Part shown: in pieces, positions 61,293-64,000 of the stretch
How the letters are laid out: each line of letters begins with the position of its first letter
How positions within the stretch are numbered: position 1 is the stretch's first letter
NCBI GenBank assembly: GCA_902702965.1
Contig: CACRXP010000113.1
Coordinates: 985,992-1,049,991 of the forward strand
Direction of reading: 5' to 3'
From: Spirometra erinaceieuropaei
Taxonomy: Eukaryota; Platyhelminthes; Cestoda; Diphyllobothriidea; Diphyllobothriidae
Length of the DNA stretch: 64,000 nucleotides
The notes under the pieces: model-generated
Told to the model about the DNA's origin: nothing
Seen by the model: the letters and a program-made list of their open reading frames with translations, nothing else
Databases searched by the model: none
Program-made: the position numbers and the translations under genes

Positions 61293-61735
61293 CATAGATA
61301 TTTTGGCAAATCTTGAATAATTAATATTGACCCAATTGTGAAAAACTCGGCGCCTCGGTGGGATTCGAACACACGCAGTAAGGGTAAGGCTTTAGTACAG
61401 CCAACGCTCTAACCACTTGAGCTACGAGGCTCCGCCAGACGACGCGAGTTTAATCACATTTGGGTCAAGTTACCCGCCCAACTTACTGCAACGTCTGGAA
61501 TCCACCAAATCTGATACAGTAAGCTGACTGCCCAGGCAGGATTTCCTAAGTAATTCACCTAGAAGCCACCAGATGACTACCGGGCTTACGTAATTCATAG
61601 ATATTTTGGCAGATTTTGAATAATTCATATTAGAGCGTTGGCTGTACTAAAGCCTTCCCCTTACTGCGTGAATTCGAATCCCACCGAGGCGCCGAGTTTT
61701 TCACGGTTGGGTCAATATGAATAATTAAGTCAACA
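61293..61735. repeat. tRNA-like foldback (second SINE family)
   Basis: A tRNA-like sequence on - (61352-61430) is repeated in inverted orientation, 5'-truncated, on + (about 61632-61700). Both continue into GGCGCCGAGTTTTTCAC and TTGGGTCAATAT. An AT-rich unit (CATAGATATTTTGGCA and onwards) flanks both on the left in direct orientation (61294 and 61597). Confidence 0.6.
61352..61430 (-). tRNA. tRNA-like sequence, probably SINE-derived pseudogene
   Basis: On -: 6-bp acceptor pairing GCCTCG / CGAGGC, perfect D stem GCTC / GAGC, a GGCT / AGCC anticodon stem with loop GTACTAA, a stretched variable region, and T arm with loop TTCGAAT and 4 of 5 stem pairs. A and B boxes are present. The loose acceptor and T stems and the inverted sister copy argue for a SINE head rather than a working tRNA. 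Anticodon not assigned with confidence. Confidence 0.4.
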
Positions 61736-61968
61736 ACTATAAGTTGGGGTCGAGAAATCCACCAGCTACACACATTATCGCCATCTGGCCCGCCAGACAG
61801 ACGTTCCGTTCTCGGTGCAAGCGTACTCGAAGCCAGTAACCTTCACTGTCTGTACGTTGCGGCAGAAGATGACTTTACTAGCATAAGATGTTTCTTTTTG
61901 CAGGTATTTTAGTAGGTGGTCCCTTTTTCCCCTGATTAATGACTACCTTTCTCATTTATGCATTTTAG

Positions 61969-61982
61969 CTTCCCGGGACATC
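61969..61982 (+). CDS. Candidate 14-nt microexon
   Basis: Preceded by a good pyrimidine-rich acceptor (ttatgcattttag, ending 61968) and followed by gtaagt (61983). With the 13-nt candidate upstream it adds nine codons (ADSQSSRDI) and leads in phase 0 into LKPDCSC at 63083. Unsupported beyond splice signals and phase. Confidence 0.27.
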
Positions 61983-62120
61983 GTAAGTTTTTTGCATTTT
62001 GTTTCGGTTCCCAGCCTGGTTACGTTTTTTAAAACGCTCCTTCCTGACGTAGAGTGCCTGCGAAGACCGAGAACGAAGTTCCAGGCTGTGTTTAATTTTA
62101 CCAACGCGCTTTGGTAAAAT

Positions 62121-62359
62121 NNNNNNNNNNNNNNNNNNNNNNNNNNNNNNNNNNNNNNNNNNNNNNNNNNNNNNNNNNNNNNNNNNNNNNNNNNNNNNNN
62201 NNNNNNNNNNNNNNNNNNNNNNNNNNNNNNNNNNNNNNNNNNNNNNNNNNNNNNNNNNNNNNNNNNNNNNNNNNNNNNNNNNNNNNNNNNNNNNNNNNNN
62301 NNNNNNNNNNNNNNNNNNNNNNNNNNNNNNNNNNNNNNNNNNNNNNNNNNNNNNNNNNN
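62121..62359. other. Assembly gap (239 N)
   Basis: Unsequenced bases. The left edge is a perfect 10-bp inverted repeat (62095-62104 with 62111-62120, loop cgcgct). Any exon inside the gap would be missed. Confidence 0.99.
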
Positions 62360-63082
62360 CCAACCCAGTAGGCAATCAGCCCTTCAGGGTGCGACGTGGA
62401 AGTGGTAGAAGAGTACGTCCCGCTAACGCCAACGTGGATAGTTGCGAAAGCGTAGTTATACGTCAGCGGTTGGCGCCAGTTATGCATGTCCTCTGAGAGA
62501 CGAACATGAATTCAGCAAAAAGCGTGCGTTGTGAAGAAGGGCCTCGCGGATGCTGCATCAAAAAGGTACCAAGCATCCTCCTTAACGGTTGCCACACCTA
62601 TGCGGAATAGACATCCAAACGTCGGAATTGGCGTTCCTGCTTCGCTTTTCTTATATAAGACCCTTTCCGATGCATAATAATGACGTCTACCGACCGTAGA
62701 AATGTGTGGGGCAATAATGCTGGCGGTTTTGTTGACCATGAAAATAACGAAAACGATGGTGGTGCTGGTTATGGCCGCGACGAATATGACTATACTGAAG
62801 ATGCTACGACCAATGATGATTAACTACCACTGGACTGAATGATCCCTCGAATACCCTCATGTTTCAAGGGCCTTAAAATCTCTAAGGACTTGGTAATTCA
62901 GCTTGTGTGGGATTTCAGAAAAGGCGTCTTCGGTGTTGTACACACCCAACAGCATGATGAGCTGGACGGCACATCTCCAAGTGGTGTTTGTCATGTTGGT
63001 AAACTATCCTCCTCATTTTTATGCAGTGATTTTCTCATTGTTACTTCTGCGCACTTTACTCACCAGACATTTCTGTTTACAG

Positions 63083-63124
63083 CTGAAACCAGATTGCTCC
63101 TGTCTGGACGAATATCTTACACCA
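63083..63124 (+). CDS. Exon 7 (short): Cys-Ser-Cys peptide
   Basis: Acceptor atttctgtttacag and donor gtaagt (63125) are both strong. Fourteen codons, phase 0 at both ends, read LKPDCSCLDEYLTP. It follows exon 6 in frame. A short Cys-containing acidic peptide after the long variable tail would fit a linker before the next domain. TSPN-collagens have a PDC-containing segment after the domain, but that likeness is only suggestive. Could be decoy splice sites. Confidence 0.5.
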
Positions 63125-64000
63125 GTAAGTATAAATAGTTGATGGTTCTGCGTAGTCACATGGATAGCTTGAATGGCGTAATTGCAGACTTGATCACCTC
63201 TCCCCCTCTTTTATAAAACGAATTAAAGATTTTGATCAAGTAACACCAAACAAGGCCCGGGTTACGATTAGAACACTTGTTTTGAATTTTGCTTTAAGGA
63301 GGCCTTGTCTCATGCGCCGAAAGTTGCAGTCTCTTTATACATTAGAACGTCCAACCGAATCATAGCAAGGCTGATTTTATAAAAAAAATCGGAGGCTAAT
63401 AAAAAATTACTGACCTGCCAACGGATATGTTATAACGTGAATTGTTTTCCAATCTCCGCTGTATTAAAACCAATACATTGTTGACGATGTTAACAGAGAG
63501 TGGTTTACTGACATCATTGGCAGAGTTTACAGGGATGTTTTGAAGTCCAGGTCTCGAAGATGATTCCTACTTCGACTATAATTCACGATTTTTTGGGTTG
63601 GTGTAGGATAGGAACTTAGTCGTCTTTATATTCAACTTCATCCTCGTGTTTTTTTTCTTTCAGGAACGAATTGAGAAGTTACGAGGGCCCCAAGTTCGTT
63701 CTTTTCCTTCTTTATTTAATCCTTTTTAGTAAATTCATCTGTGCATCTATTTGTATGTCAGGTGCCCGCTAGGCACTGCACCCTAACCCCTATTCGGGAT
63801 GACTCAAACAGGCTCATCGTCAACCTTTACCACCATAAATAAATGAACGGGTTTTGAAACAATCCCAAACTGTCGAAAGTAGGCTTTTTAGCTTGCCAGT
63901 AGATGGGTTAGCTTGGTTATACTCACTGTCGATGGTGAGGTTGCAGTAACTACTTTTGCAGTCCTTAGTGGCATTTCCAGGGTCCCCTTCCCTGGACGGA
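63125..64000 (+). other. Start of the next intron, to the window edge
   Basis: Begins gtaagt. AT-rich, with no exon that I can support and no Gly-X-Y coding. The gene presumably continues beyond 64000. Confidence 0.45.

Larger units (their letters stand above)
58939..63082 (+). other. Intron region between exons 6 and 7 (4.1 kb), possibly holding microexons
   Basis: Contains candidate microexons (59368-59380, 61969-61982), a repeat also found near 39860 (59780-59900), a SINE (59970-60222), a tRNA-like foldback (61293-61735), the N gap and a small acidic ORF (62680-62823). The stretch 60230-61290 shows nothing recognisable. Confidence 0.5.
514..63124 (+). other. Partial multi-exon gene: secreted TSPN-domain protein with two copies of an unrecognised repeat domain
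   Basis: Seven exons were assembled by eye from splice sites and reading phase: 514-622, 19728-19999, 23505-23633, 30822-30971, 47985-49202, 56893-58938 and 63083-63124. The first intron is phase 1 (one base left over, two bases supplied by exon 2); all later joins are phase 0. Together they give about 1,320 residues: signal peptide, TSPN/laminin-G-like domain, new domain copy 1, charged and Ser/Thr tail, Ser/Thr spacer, new domain copy 2, acidic Thr-rich tail, Cys-Ser-Cys peptide. The product should be secreted to extracellular matrix or the surface. The order signal-TSPN-acidic variable region is known from collagen V/XI-type chains; a triple helix would have to lie beyond the window, and none is seen here. 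Undetected small exons inside the long introns are possible. The 3' end is missing. Confidence 0.72.

Overview
This is a eukaryotic, repeat-rich, intron-rich window. It most likely comes from a parasitic flatworm, and a diphyllobothriid-type tapeworm is my best guess. The reasons are canonical GT-AG introns of 3.5 to 19 kb, a degenerate Penelope-like element with a GIY-YIG endonuclease, several hammerhead-ribozyme-like repeats of the kind Penelope-like elements carry, and tRNA-derived SINEs. The species call is inference. Nothing prokaryotic is present.

I can support one protein-coding gene, on the + strand, filling almost the whole window and running off the right edge. Exon 1 (514-622) encodes a signal peptide. 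Exons 2-4 (19728-19999, 23505-23633, 30822-30971) encode a thrombospondin-N / laminin-G-like (TSPN) domain whose last strand lies at the start of exon 5. Exon 5 (47985-49202) and exon 6 (56893-58938) are giant exons. Each carries a copy of the same unrecognised domain of about 185 residues, built from four repeats of roughly 45-50 residues, followed by a low-complexity tail (charged then Ser/Thr-rich in exon 5; acidic Ser/Thr-rich in exon 6). A short exon (63083-63124) with a Cys-Ser-Cys motif follows. All joins are phase-compatible. The layout (signal peptide, TSPN, long acidic variable region) resembles the N-terminal part of collagen V/XI-type chains, but no Gly-X-Y repeat is visible, so the family call stays open.

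The introns hold most of the remaining structure. A family of about 0.93 kb foldback elements occurs four times (7051-7986, 12626-13604, 24583-25489, 55202-56567), the last one split by SINE insertions. tRNA-derived SINEs occur at about 2771-3125, 26600-26760, 33885-34040, 52033-52380, 55862-56299 and 59970-60222. A Penelope-like element lies at 50150-52020 (- strand), and a 3' relic of another at 33530-33880. Hammerhead-like repeats, often as head-to-head palindromes, lie at 100-141, 10579-10680, 38717-38913, 41115-41200, 45407-45530, 45725-45790, 53207-53529 and 56661-56735. Other foldback or TIR structures are at 16872-17190, 27389-28725, 34132-34675 and 61293-61735. A 239-base assembly gap is at 62121-62359.

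No gene could be supported on the - strand apart from transposon relics. Most other open frames look like chance frames in introns.
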